Shown here piece after piece: positions 8,478-17,507 of a stretch of 44,235 nucleotides of DNA. The first letter of the stretch is position 1; each line of letters starts with the position of its first letter. Source of the stretch: Candidatus Eubacterium faecigallinarum (GTDB taxonomy: Bacteria > Bacillota > Clostridia > Oscillospirales > Acutalibacteraceae); contig DXDN01000002.1 of NCBI GenBank assembly GCA_019115455.1, positions 1-44,235 on the forward strand, given 5' to 3'. Below the pieces are notes generated by a model. The model worked only from the letters and a program-made list of their open reading frames with translations, was not told the origin of the DNA and searched no databases. The position numbers were made by a program, and so were the translations under genes.

Positions 8478-10748
8478 TTAGTCAAGTACACTTTCTGTAT
8501 TTTTAAACGTAACCGTAATAACTGTTCCCTGCTCAACAGAAACGCCCTTGTCATCGCTCTGTCTGTCCGCTATTACGGAACCGCTGCTGATATCATTTCC
8601 GCTTATTTCAATATTAAGATTATTTGTCTTTGCCAGGCTCTTAGCCTCGTTTACCGTAAGCCCTGTAAAGTCGGGCACTGTGGTCATTTTCTTATCGCTG
8701 TCATCTGTATAGATATAAACCGTTCCACCCGACGGAATCGTTCCGGCGCTTGTGGGGCACTGTCTTGTTACCGTGTCGCCGTCTCCGATTACCGTATATT
8801 CGAGTCCGTACTGCTTGAGCTGAGTTTTTGCGTCCTCAAGAGTTTCGCCTACAACGTTCGGCGTATACGATGACAGATTCTCTATTTCCTCGTCATCATA
8901 CTTCGGCTCGATTCCAAGAACGCTCATTGCTTCTTCAATAACTTCGGATGCAATCGGAGCGCAAAGAGCGCCGCCGCCGAGGTCCTGATTAGGCTCATCA
9001 ATAATGATTATCATTGCTATTTCAGGATCGTCACTGGGTGCTATAGCAGCAAAGGAAACTATGTATTTATCTCCCTCACCCTCTTTCGATTCACCGAGCT
9101 TTGTAGATGTACCGGTTTTTCCGCCGACTCTGTAACCGGCAACGTAACCGTTCTTTCCCGTTCCGTTATCAACAACGCCCTTCATCATTTCACGTACTGT
9201 TTCGGAGGTCTCACTGCTGATAACCTGACGAATCACCTTTGGTTCCGTCTTTTTAACGGTCTTGCCGTCGGCATCAACGATTGATGAAACAAGGTAAGGC
9301 TGAACAAGCTTGCCGCCGTTTGCAATAGCGCAAAGTCCTGTGCAAACCTGAATAGGCGTCAGCGAGTTTGTCTGACCAAAGGAAGCTGAGGACAACTCAA
9401 CAATACCGTATTCGTCCTCTTTATAATACTGAGGAGTCGCTTCACCCGGCAGGTCTATTCCGGTAATCTGGGTAAAACCGAAAGCGTCGAAATATTTGAA
9501 ATAATTATGCACGCCGAGTTTCTGACCGACTGTGATGAAAAACGGGTTGCAGGAATTTGCAAGTCCCTGAGCAAATGTCTGTGTGCCGTGACCGGCATGA
9601 TAGTGACAGTTCATTGTGTGAACGTCTACCTTAATTGAACCGGTACAAGTGTAAGTGGTTTCAGGGGTTACAACATTCTCCTCCAGCGCTGCTGCGGCAA
9701 TAAACGTCTTGAACACAGAACCGGGAACATACGTATCGTTTATTGTGAAATTTCTCCACTGATTCAGTGTTGCGGCACTCTCGGCTTTCTGCTTTTCCTC
9801 TTTATCCTTTATTTTCTTTATCTCATTTTTATCCTTGCTGTATGTAAGAGTGTACGGTTCATTACAGTCATAGTCCGGAAGCGACGCCATTGCAAGAACG
9901 CCTCCTGTATTGCAGTCCATTACTACTCCGTATGCGCCTTTTGCCTGATACTCCTCAAGGGTATTTCTAAGTCCCTTTTCAAGGTAATACTGTATCGTCT
10001 GGTTAATCGTAAGCACCAGTGAATTACCGTCGGTAGCCTCAACCGATGTTTCATAATCGTCCGAAATATCGTTTGAAAAAGCGTCCTTTGCGGTAATCAC
10101 TCTGCCGTTGGTGCCTGTAAGCTCCTCGTCATAATAAGATTCTATACCATAGAGTCCCTGATCATCATCACCGGTGAATCCGATAACTGTTGAAGCCAGT
10201 GAGCCGTATGGATAATATCTTTTTGACGACTGCTCCATACCGATAAAGTTAATATCATTCTCGGAGATAAATTCAGATATCTCCTCCTTAACGTTATTCT
10301 CAACCTTTTTTTCAACCATTGTATAATGGTTTTCTTCAAGCGTTTTTTTGTACAGCTCTTCTTTTTCTTCCTCGTCATAATCAAAAAGCTCCGTGAACTT
10401 TTCAACTAAGAGGTTGCGCCTTTTTTCGCTTTTCGCCTCTTTTTCGGCGATATCCTCGGCGGTATCTTCCTCTTCAATCTCAAGATCGATGGCAAGGGGG
10501 TCAATATAAATATCCCAAACCGTTGCCGACTGTGCAAGCACATTTCCCTCCGAGTCGTATATCGTGCCGCGCATGGCGGATATCTCCGTATCTCTCATCT
10601 GCTGGGATTCTGCTTTGCTTGAAAGTTCCTCGCCCCGCACTACCTGAAGATAAAACACCCTTACTGTATTGCTGCAAAGGAGGAATATTATCACCGCCGA
10701 CAATGCCAGCAGCCTTTTTAACATACTTTTACCGGTATTTCTTTTCAT
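8478..10748 (-). CDS. ftsI: Class B penicillin-binding protein with two PASTA domains
   Basis: Transpeptidase that cross-links septal peptidoglycan, partner of FtsW. It has 756 residues from ATG at 10748, chosen because AGGAGG lies seven bases upstream; the frame stays open further upstream but without a ribosome site and through a hairpin. It has a short basic N-terminus, a membrane anchor (about 10-30), a PBP-dimer domain with a long acidic Glu/Lys insert (about 90-140), then the transpeptidase domain: active serine in SVFK (about S344), SCN (about 399), KTGTS (about 544). Two PASTA repeats end the protein (about 640-756). In Firmicutes this architecture covers PBP2x and the sporulation protein SpoVD; which one it is cannot be settled here. 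Confidence 0.93.
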   Translation of the reverse strand: MKRNTGKSMLKRLLALSAVIIFLLCSNTVRVFYLQVVRGEELSSKAESQQMRDTEISAMRGTIYDSEGNVLAQSATVWDIYIDPLAIDLEIEEEDTAEDIAEKEAKSEKRRNLLVEKFTELFDYDEEEKEELYKKTLEENHYTMVEKKVENNVKEEISEFISENDINFIGMEQSSKRYYPYGSLASTVIGFTGDDDQGLYGIESYYDEELTGTNGRVITAKDAFSNDISDDYETSVEATDGNSLVLTINQTIQYYLEKGLRNTLEEYQAKGAYGVVMDCNTGGVLAMASLPDYDCNEPYTLTYSKDKNEIKKIKDKEEKQKAESAATLNQWRNFTINDTYVPGSVFKTFIAAAALEENVVTPETTYTCTGSIKVDVHTMNCHYHAGHGTQTFAQGLANSCNPFFITVGQKLGVHNYFKYFDAFGFTQITGIDLPGEATPQYYKEDEYGIVELSSASFGQTNSLTPIQVCTGLCAIANGGKLVQPYLVSSIVDADGKTVKKTEPKVIRQVISSETSETVREMMKGVVDNGTGKNGYVAGYRVGGKTGTSTKLGESKEGEGDKYIVSFAAIAPSDDPEIAMIIIIDEPNQDLGGGALCAPIASEVIEEAMSVLGIEPKYDDEEIENLSSYTPNVVGETLEDAKTQLKQYGLEYTVIGDGDTVTRQCPTSAGTIPSGGTVYIYTDDSDKKMTTVPDFTGLTVNEAKSLAKTNNLNIEISGNDISSGSVIADRQSDDKGVSVEQGTVITVTFKNTESVLD

Positions 10749-10830
10749 AGGGCATCCTCCTCTGCGATATTCGACGGGGCTTTGTGATTTAAGCAAATCG
10801 AAATTTCCCGCCGTTTCTTTTAATAAAACT

Positions 10831-10862
10831 ATATTGAGAGTCAGCTTTCCGACTCTCAATAT
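10831..10862 (-). terminator. Strong hairpin between ftsL and the PBP gene
   Basis: A perfect 12-bp inverted repeat (ATATTGAGAGTC / GACTCTCAATAT) with an 8-base loop lies in the 138-base gap between ftsL and the PBP start. On the minus strand it is followed by AGTTTTATT, a weak U tract. It could be a partial terminator (attenuator) or an RNA processing or stability element inside the dcw transcript. Confidence 0.55.
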
Positions 10863-10886
10863 TTTACGCAAAACATATTAATATTA

Positions 10887-11405
10887 TTACTTTGCGGCAG
10901 CCTTTTCAGCCACGTATTCCACCGCGGTTTTATACTCCTCTTTAAACTGTGTAACGTCAATATATCTTATCTGGTGGGACTGAATCTTAGTCATTCCCAG
11001 CTTCTCAACGGCATACTGGTCTATCATGCTCATGGAAACAAGTGAATTTAATTCACTGTTTATTCTCGTGTTTTCACTCTGTGAAACAGATAGCTGAGAT
11101 TCAAGGTCAGCTATTTCGTGATTAAGCTCATTTTTAGTTGCAAAAGTCTTTATCACGCCGAAAAACATTGCCAGCACCAATAATGACGCTGTAACTATCA
11201 TTACAATATTTGCAAAGCCTACGCGCTGTTCCTTTAAAAGCTGTTTTTTGCTTTTGCGTTTTTCGTTTTCACGCACTTTAAGTCTGCGCTGAGTGTCAGG
11301 CGCATACGCCGGCGCAGCGGACGACCTGCTCACATCAAAAGAATTAATAAGATAAGTAGTGTCACCCGAATATGAATAACGTCTGAAATCACCTGTATTA
11401 GTCAT
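10887..11405 (-). CDS. ftsL: FtsL-like cell-division protein
   Basis: Small bitopic division protein that acts with DivIB and DivIC. It has 172 residues from ATG at 11405, which has AGAGGTG six bases upstream; a GTG nine bases earlier lies inside that site and is less likely. The cytoplasmic N-terminus (about 70 residues) is basic (KRKSKKQLLKEQR), followed by one membrane segment (IVMIVTASLLVLAMFFGVI) and a heptad-like coiled coil (about 95-135). The C-terminus ends in AVEYVAEKAAAK. Primary sequence is poorly conserved in this family, so the call rests on size, topology and position between rsmH and the PBP. Confidence 0.82.
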   Translation of the reverse strand: MTNTGDFRRYSYSGDTTYLINSFDVSRSSAAPAYAPDTQRRLKVRENEKRKSKKQLLKEQRVGFANIVMIVTASLLVLAMFFGVIKTFATKNELNHEIADLESQLSVSQSENTRINSELNSLVSMSMIDQYAVEKLGMTKIQSHQIRYIDVTQFKEEYKTAVEYVAEKAAAK

Positions 11406-11435
11406 CCTGCTCACCTCTTTACAATAATTTAATGA

Positions 11436-12353
11436 TTAGTATTTTTCAAAAACCCTGAGTCTTGATGATCTCGCTCTGGGATTTTCGTCAAGCTCCTGCT
11501 GCGACGGAGAAATCGCCTTAAACGCCTTCCCCTTCGGTTTATTGCCGCAAACACATACCGGAAATTCTTTCGGGCAGGTACAGCCCCTTGTCCACTCTGC
11601 GAATTTTTCCTTTACAATTCTGTCTTCCAGCGAATGGAACGTGATAACTGCTATTCTGCCTGAGCTGTTAAGACAGTCAAAGGCGTCGTCAAGAGCGGTT
11701 TTAAGAGCGTCAAGCTCGCCGTTTACTTCAATACGTATCGCCTGAAAAGTTCTCCTTGCGGGATGAGAATCTCTCATCGCCCTCTGGGGCATTGAAGCTT
11801 TTATAATATCCACCAGCTCAAAGGTGGTAACTATGGGCTTGTCCGCCCTTGCTTTAACTATATTTGCCGCTATCCGTCGAGAAAATTTTTCTTCACCGTA
11901 TTTATATATGATATCGGCAAGTTCCTGCTCGCCGTACGTATTTACAACGTCGTAGGCGCTCAGTCCCGTCTTACTCATACGCATATCAAGGGGAGCGTCC
12001 TTATGGAATGAAAACCCCCTGTCCGCCGTATCAAGCTGAAAAGAGCTTACGCCAAGATCCAGCAGAAGTCCGTCTATAGCTTCAATCTGAAGATCGCTGA
12101 GTATATTTTTTATATCCGAGAAATTGCCGTGGACAATCGTAACGTTGTCCATACCGCCAAGCCGTTCATGCAAAACCTCAATGGCGTCAGGGTCACGGTC
12201 AACGGCAATCAGCCGTTTTGCGGTTTTTGCAATCTCCTTAGAATGACCTCCGCCGCCGGCGGTGCCGTCCATTATTATTTTTTCGCCGGTAAGAACCAAC
12301 GCTTTTACAGACTCGTCAAAAAGCACACTCTTATGATTAAATTCCGTACTCAT
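11436..12353 (-). CDS. rsmH: 16S rRNA (cytosine1402-N4)-methyltransferase RsmH
   Basis: SAM-dependent methylation of C1402 in 16S rRNA. It has 305 residues from ATG at 12353 (a TTG one codon earlier is possible). The SAM loop is MDGTAGGGGHSKEI and AVDRDPDA follows; the catalytic region has LLLDLGVSSFQLD, then HPARRTFQAIRIEVN and the C-terminal ITFHSLEDRIVK, all diagnostic. AGAGGA lies nine bases upstream. It overlaps the end of mraZ by 17 bases, as is usual for this pair. Confidence 0.96.
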   Translation of the reverse strand: MSTEFNHKSVLFDESVKALVLTGEKIIMDGTAGGGGHSKEIAKTAKRLIAVDRDPDAIEVLHERLGGMDNVTIVHGNFSDIKNILSDLQIEAIDGLLLDLGVSSFQLDTADRGFSFHKDAPLDMRMSKTGLSAYDVVNTYGEQELADIIYKYGEEKFSRRIAANIVKARADKPIVTTFELVDIIKASMPQRAMRDSHPARRTFQAIRIEVNGELDALKTALDDAFDCLNSSGRIAVITFHSLEDRIVKEKFAEWTRGCTCPKEFPVCVCGNKPKGKAFKAISPSQQELDENPRARSSRLRVFEKY

Positions 12354-12771
12354 CAAGAATGTCCTCTACCTCTTCCTCATCAATACCGTTAAGCTGCTCG
12401 TAGAACAGGTCACAGTTCCATATCTCAATTCTTCTGTTATTGCCGAACACCTCAGCCTCTTTCTGACCGAGAAGTCCTACCTGACGGCGAAGATTTTCAT
12501 TAAGCAGCAGTCTGCCCTGACCGTCAAGGCTCATTTTTTCGGCATTGGCTGAAAAATAAAATTCCAGCTTCTTTCTCTTTTTCTGATTTATGGTGCTTAT
12601 TTCTTTCATAAATCTGTTCCACTCATCCATCGGATAGAGAGCAAGGCATTTTCCGAAACCTCTGGACGCGATAAATTCCTGACCGAGATTTGCACGCATA
12701 TCGGCAGGGATTGAAATTCTGCCCTTGGCGTCAATCTTGTGTGTCTTATGGTTTACAAACAGCTCGTCCAC
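12337..12771 (-). CDS. mraZ: MraZ transcriptional regulator of the dcw cluster
   Basis: Double AbrB/SpoVT-like DNA-binding protein that forms rings and, in studied bacteria, controls its own dcw promoter. It has 144 residues, the standard length. The two half-sites are visible as KIDAKGRISIPADMR (about 12-26) and SLDGQGRLLLNENLR. The start is GTG at 12771 with AAGGAGGAG five bases upstream. It is first in the dcw operon; a consensus promoter and a run of TGGGATTT repeats lie just upstream and probably form its operator. Confidence 0.95.
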   Translation of the reverse strand: MDELFVNHKTHKIDAKGRISIPADMRANLGQEFIASRGFGKCLALYPMDEWNRFMKEISTINQKKRKKLEFYFSANAEKMSLDGQGRLLLNENLRRQVGLLGQKEAEVFGNNRRIEIWNCDLFYEQLNGIDEEEVEDILDEYGI

Positions 12772-12794
12772 TTGCTCTCCTCCTTTCTGAAAAA

Positions 12795-12863
12795 TGGGAT
12801 TTTGATTTCAAATCGAATTATTTTTGGATTTTTATGGGATTTGTATTTACTTTTATGGGATTT
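12795..12863. promoter_or_regulatory. mraZ: Candidate MraZ operator (TGGGATTT direct repeats)
   Basis: On the plus strand TGGGATTT occurs exactly at 12795, 12835 and 12856, with a near copy TTGGATTT at 12824. Start-to-start steps are 29, 11 and 21 bases, so the last three are close to whole helical turns apart. They lie between the mraZ promoter and its ribosome site. MraZ is known in E. coli to bind TGGGN direct repeats with 5-base spacers upstream of mraZ. The assignment here is inference from that pattern and the location. Confidence 0.65.
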
Positions 12864-12879
12864 CGCACCACTTACCTAT

Positions 12880-12908
12880 ATTATAGATGTGCATACCCCC
12901 GTTGTCAA
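12880..12908 (-). promoter_or_regulatory. Consensus SigA promoter of the dcw operon
   Basis: On the minus strand TTGACA (12908-12903) is separated by exactly 17 bases from TATAAT (12885-12880); both hexamers are perfect. Transcription would start near 12873, about 100 bases before the mraZ GTG, and run through the TGGGATTT repeats. Confidence 0.85.
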
Positions 12909-12970
12909 GAATTTTATTTTTACTAATATTTTTGTAAAGAGTTGTAATTCTTTTGTAATTTTTATAAAAT

Positions 12971-12999
12971 TTGCCTTAGGTGATTTATTATGTTATAAT
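12971..12999 (+). promoter_or_regulatory. SigA promoter of the GPH transporter gene
   Basis: TTGCCT (12971-12976), 17-base spacer, TATAAT (12994-12999), 31 bases before the ATG at 13031. It is divergent from the dcw promoter; the two -35 boxes are about 60 bases apart. Confidence 0.7.
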
Positions 13000-13030
13000 T
13001 GTTTTATAAATTTGCCACGGAGGAAAATAT

Positions 13031-14434
13031 ATGAGTGAATACAAAACTACTTGGCGCGAAAAAATAGGATACGGCGTCGGAGCAATAGGTCTTGATTTAA
13101 GCTACGGAATGTTTTATTCTTTCCTGAGCTACTACCTGTCCAGCGTTCTCGGACTTAAGGAAGGATTTCTTCTGCTGCTTACTCCGCTGGCAAGAATCTG
13201 GGATGGTATCAACGACCCGATGATGGGAACAATCGTTGATAACACAAGAAACAAGCACGGAAAATATCGCCCGTGGATACTTATAGGCGCTGTTTGCAAT
13301 GCTATTGTACTGTTTCTGCTTTTTACAAATTTCGGACTCAGCGGCACAAAACTTTATATCTACATAGGCTTTATGTATGTATTTTGGGGTATGACAAACA
13401 CTATGGCGGATATTCCCTACTGGAGCATGGTTCCGTCCTTTACCAGCGACCCGTCGGACAGGAACATGGTATCCACGGTTGCACGTACCTTCAGCGGTCT
13501 CGGTCAGGGAATAATCACCATTGCCACGCCGATAATCCTCCCGCTGCTTTCCACCGGAATGACCACCGACCAGGGATACAGCGCCACGGGATTTTCTCGC
13601 TGGGCGGCGATTTGCGCAGTTATGCTGGTTCTGTTTGCGCTGATTTGCGTTTTATCCACTAAGGAAAAGAACGTAGTTTATGACAAAAAGACGAAATTCT
13701 CATTTAAAAAGATATTTAAAGTAATTGCCAAAAACGATCAGCTTGTTGTATTCATGGTAGTTGCCATGCTTTCAAACGCAGGCTGGTATCTCACCTCAGG
13801 CACGGCGGTATATTATTTTACCGATGTACTGGGCGACCCCAAGGGGCAATCACTCTTCCAGACTGTCGGCGCAGTCGGTTCTGTTTTAGGTCTGCTGGTT
13901 ATTCCGATTCTTTCAAAATGGATGAGCAAAAAGAAAATTTATCAGGTATCGCTTTTGGCGACAATTCTCGGTTATGTGCTCATGTACATATTCGGACCGG
14001 TACTTAAGATAACAATAGCTCTTGATATTGCATACATAATTTCCTCCACCGGAATAGCGTCAATGTTCGTTGCTCAGACAATATTCCTTGCCGATATAGT
14101 CGACTACGGCGAATACAAAAACGGCGAAAGAAACGAATCAATCACCTTCTCCATGAAAGGTTTTCTTCAAAAAATGGCTTATACCATTCAGACCATCATT
14201 CTTTTCTGCGGACTCGGTCTTGTAAACTACAACGAGCAGATAACAAGCGCCGAAAGAATTCTGGATTCCACCACAAAGAATGCTATCGGATTTATTTGCT
14301 TTGGCGTACCTCCGATTCTCATACTGATTTCCCTTGCAGTATTTTCAGCTAAGTTTAAACTCTACGGAGAGCTCGCCGACAAGGTTCACAGCTTCATTGT
14401 TGAAAGACGAAGCAATGATTCAGCTGAACAGTAA
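13031..14434 (+). CDS. GPH-family sugar:cation symporter (MelB-like)
   Basis: Membrane transporter of the glycoside-pentoside-hexuronide:cation symporter family, probably importing a glycoside or oligosaccharide with Na+ or H+. It has 467 residues and about 12 membrane segments. The family signature is clear: ARIWDGINDPMMGTIVDN followed by RNKHGKYRPWILIGA (about residues 56-88), and the second-half motif ADIVDYGEYKNGERNES. GGAGGA is seven bases before the ATG. It is single-gene: own promoter, own terminator at 14457. The substrate cannot be read from the sequence and no glycosidase lies next to it. Confidence 0.88.
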   Translation: MSEYKTTWREKIGYGVGAIGLDLSYGMFYSFLSYYLSSVLGLKEGFLLLLTPLARIWDGINDPMMGTIVDNTRNKHGKYRPWILIGAVCNAIVLFLLFTNFGLSGTKLYIYIGFMYVFWGMTNTMADIPYWSMVPSFTSDPSDRNMVSTVARTFSGLGQGIITIATPIILPLLSTGMTTDQGYSATGFSRWAAICAVMLVLFALICVLSTKEKNVVYDKKTKFSFKKIFKVIAKNDQLVVFMVVAMLSNAGWYLTSGTAVYYFTDVLGDPKGQSLFQTVGAVGSVLGLLVIPILSKWMSKKKIYQVSLLATILGYVLMYIFGPVLKITIALDIAYIISSTGIASMFVAQTIFLADIVDYGEYKNGERNESITFSMKGFLQKMAYTIQTIILFCGLGLVNYNEQITSAERILDSTTKNAIGFICFGVPPILILISLAVFSAKFKLYGELADKVHSFIVERRSNDSAEQ

Positions 14435-14456
14435 AAACTAAATCTATAAAACAGAA

Positions 14457-14491
14457 ACCTCCGAGCGGTGTTACCGTTCGGAGGTATTTTT
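14457..14491 (+). terminator. Intrinsic terminator of the GPH transporter gene
   Basis: A 13-bp stem (ACCTCCGAGCGGT / ACCGTTCGGAGGT, one G-T pair) with a 3-base loop is followed by ATTTTTAT, 22 bases after the stop codon. Confidence 0.88.
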
Positions 14492-14553
14492 ATGCTCTGA
14501 TATTAATTTTTTAACTATGCCCATTAATGCAACAAAATATAATTAGGCAACAA

Positions 14554-14595
14554 AAAAGGACGGATAACGAGCACCCTTGATAAAGAGGGTGCTCG
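14554..14595 (+). repeat. Left copy of a hairpin repeat flanking the island
   Basis: AAAAGGACGGAT (14554-14565) is followed by a 10-bp hairpin, CGAGCACCCT / AGGGTGCTCG, with loop TGATAAAG. An inverted copy lies at 25142-25188 and shares the AAAAGGACGGAT block and a 22-base hairpin core. The outer stem bases differ but remain paired in each copy. Confidence 0.75.
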
Positions 14596-14611
14596 CAGGG
14601 CTTCAATGATT

Positions 14612-16333
<1,722 letters not shown>

Positions 16334-16361
16334 CTATACTTCAACACTTTAAAGTGTAATT

Positions 16362-16622
16362 TCAATATTGCTTTTCTGTCTGTTCTAAAATACGGACTGT
16401 CTTTTCTTCAATACTTTCTGTTGAGGTTTTGTTAAAATGTGTATTGACTGTATAGATTGTGTTATCTATTTCTTTTGTAAAGTTGATAGGCTTGTAAAAA
16501 AGAGAATAGTTATACCAATTTATTCTTTCGGCAGGTGACATTTTCTTTAGCTTTTCTATTTGATTTTTCATCAGTTCATTGACATAATTGTATTCACTTT
16601 TAGTCAGATAAAGTTTAATCAT
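16362..16622 (-). CDS. TnpW-like small transposon protein
   Basis: An 86-residue protein directly upstream of the recombinase (95-base gap, same strand). The C-terminal half, EIDNTIYTVNTHFNKTSTES then EEKTVRILEQ, fits the pattern I recall for TnpW-family proteins (IG.T.Y.V..HF...., then a helix ending in R.L), which accompany TnpX-type recombinases in Tn1549-like elements. The N-terminal half (MIKLYLTKSEYNYVNELM) is helical and not recognised. ATG at 16622 has AAAGGAG upstream. Function of TnpW is unknown. Assignment is from memory of the family plus position, not from alignment. Confidence 0.6.
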   Translation of the reverse strand: MIKLYLTKSEYNYVNELMKNQIEKLKKMSPAERINWYNYSLFYKPINFTKEIDNTIYTVNTHFNKTSTESIEEKTVRILEQTEKQY

Positions 16623-16665
16623 TTTACGCTCCTTTCAAACGGGTTTCAGGGTGTCCCTGACAGGC

Positions 16666-16699
16666 ACTGTTTGGAATTTGTAATTACAAACAGTCTGCT
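16666..16699 (-). repeat. Inverted repeat copy A (with palindrome)
   Basis: Read on the minus strand this copy begins AGCAGACTGTTTGTAATTAC and ends AATTCCAAACAGT. It is homologous to the plus-strand sequence at 17218-17256: 21 bases identical, then the shared AATTCCAA.CAGT block, with a 5-base insertion in the other copy. It can itself fold through ACTGTTTG/CAAACAGT. It lies 44 bases upstream of the TnpW-like gene. Confidence 0.75.
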
Positions 16700-17212
16700 G
16701 GTTATGACAACGCAACGGGTTGAACATCGGAATGTTTGCAAACAACTTAGATATTTCTTCGGTTGGTAAAATAGGGATTTTCTACTGCTCAAGTATCAAG
16801 TTTATATCTCAATTTTACAGAATTATTTTCCCTTTTTTCAAGCGGACAGCTTCACGGCATCGTGAAATAAAGGACTTGACAAGCAGGCATTTATGTGCTA
16901 CCTATCCTCACTATATTACTGAATAAACAGGTGCAAATTATTAATCTATTCAAACTATTTTTAAGCAAAAAAACAAAGCCGTTTACACAAATCAACTCAC
17001 TTTCGGTGGGTTAATTTAATATGTAAACGACTTGATTAAAGTCACATTTTGCTTTCGGCAAAAGCATTATTTATGTGTATTAAATTGTGGTTTTGTATTG
17101 TTAATTTTCAGTTTTTCTATTTGAATTTTAACATATTTAAAAGCGAAATACAACCCGAACAAATCAAATTCAAAAAGATAAAATCATAGACCTAACTGTC
17201 CTTGCTCTGCCT

Positions 17213-17268
17213 TAACGAGCAGACTGTTTGTAATTACATTCGTAATTCCAAGCAGTAAATGCTCGTTA
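17213..17268 (+). repeat. Nested hairpin containing inverted repeat copy B
   Basis: The outer stem TAACGAGCA / TGCTCGTTA (9 bp) encloses CTG/CAG and AATTAC-ATTC-GTAATT. The part at 17218-17256 is the inverted partner of 16666-16699. A T-rich stretch (CCTTTTTATAA) follows about 18 bases later, so it may act as a plus-strand terminator, or be a recombinase or regulator site. Confidence 0.6.
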
Positions 17269-17305
17269 GGGGTAAATCCCTAAGACCTTTTTATAAAACT
17301 TAAAT

Positions 17306-17331
17306 CCGCACAATCTGTACAGATTGTGCGG
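17306..17331. repeat. Perfect 26-bp palindrome
   Basis: Each half is CCGCACAATCTGT (17306-17318) and its exact reverse complement (17319-17331), with no spacer. There is no U tract after it in either direction, so a terminator is unlikely. It could be a dimeric protein site or a cruciform-forming site of the former mobile element. Confidence 0.8.
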
Positions 17332-17378
17332 CAAATCATATTCAAAAGAAGTCGAAGTTCCAACTACCATAAAAAAAG

Positions 17379-17507
17379 GTGGTAACCGAAAACGTTAAAG
17401 AAGAGGAAGAAAGCAAAAATTCACTATGGAGACCGTTCATTCTTACAGGATTTGCAGTAGGAGGCATAATATGCTTTGCAATTCCAACGGCAATTTATAA
17501 ATCATGA
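17379..17507 (+). CDS. Possible 42-residue single-span membrane peptide
   Basis: A short frame from GTG at 17379 to TGA at 17505 encodes an acidic N-terminus (TENVKEEEESKNS) and one hydrophobic segment (FILTGFAVGGIICFAIPTAI) ending YKS. AAAGG lies immediately before the start, with poor spacing. The stop codon directly abuts the right-end hairpin of the IS200-like remnant (17508), so a longer original gene may have been cut by the insertion. I do not recognise a family; it may not be translated. Confidence 0.3.
   Translation: MVTENVKEEEESKNSLWRPFILTGFAVGGIICFAIPTAIYKS

Larger units (their letters stand above)
16623..17378. other. Gene-free, structure-rich part of the island
   Basis: No convincing gene on either strand. 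The stretch holds a 14-bp palindrome TTTGTAATTACAAA (16677-16690), a hairpin TTCACG-GCAT-CGTGAA (16851-16866), a long-range inverted repeat CGTTTACA/TGTAAACG (16980-17029) enclosing AACTCAC/GTGGGTT, a nested hairpin at 17213-17268 and a perfect 26-bp palindrome at 17306-17331. It looks like regulatory or terminal DNA left from a mobile element. Confidence 0.6.

Noticed and set aside
10749-10871. Upstream extension of the PBP frame by 41 codons
   Set aside because: No ribosome site; it would encode through a perfect hairpin, whereas AGGAGG lies just before the ATG at 10748.
14554-14595. Left hairpin repeat as att site of the serine recombinase
   Set aside because: TnpX/TndX-type enzymes leave short direct, not long inverted, repeats; kept only as a boundary marker.
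16560-16926. Two plus-strand frames across the TnpW-like gene and its upstream region
   Set aside because: Antisense to the TnpW-like gene or in structure-rich non-coding DNA, with no ribosome sites or domains.
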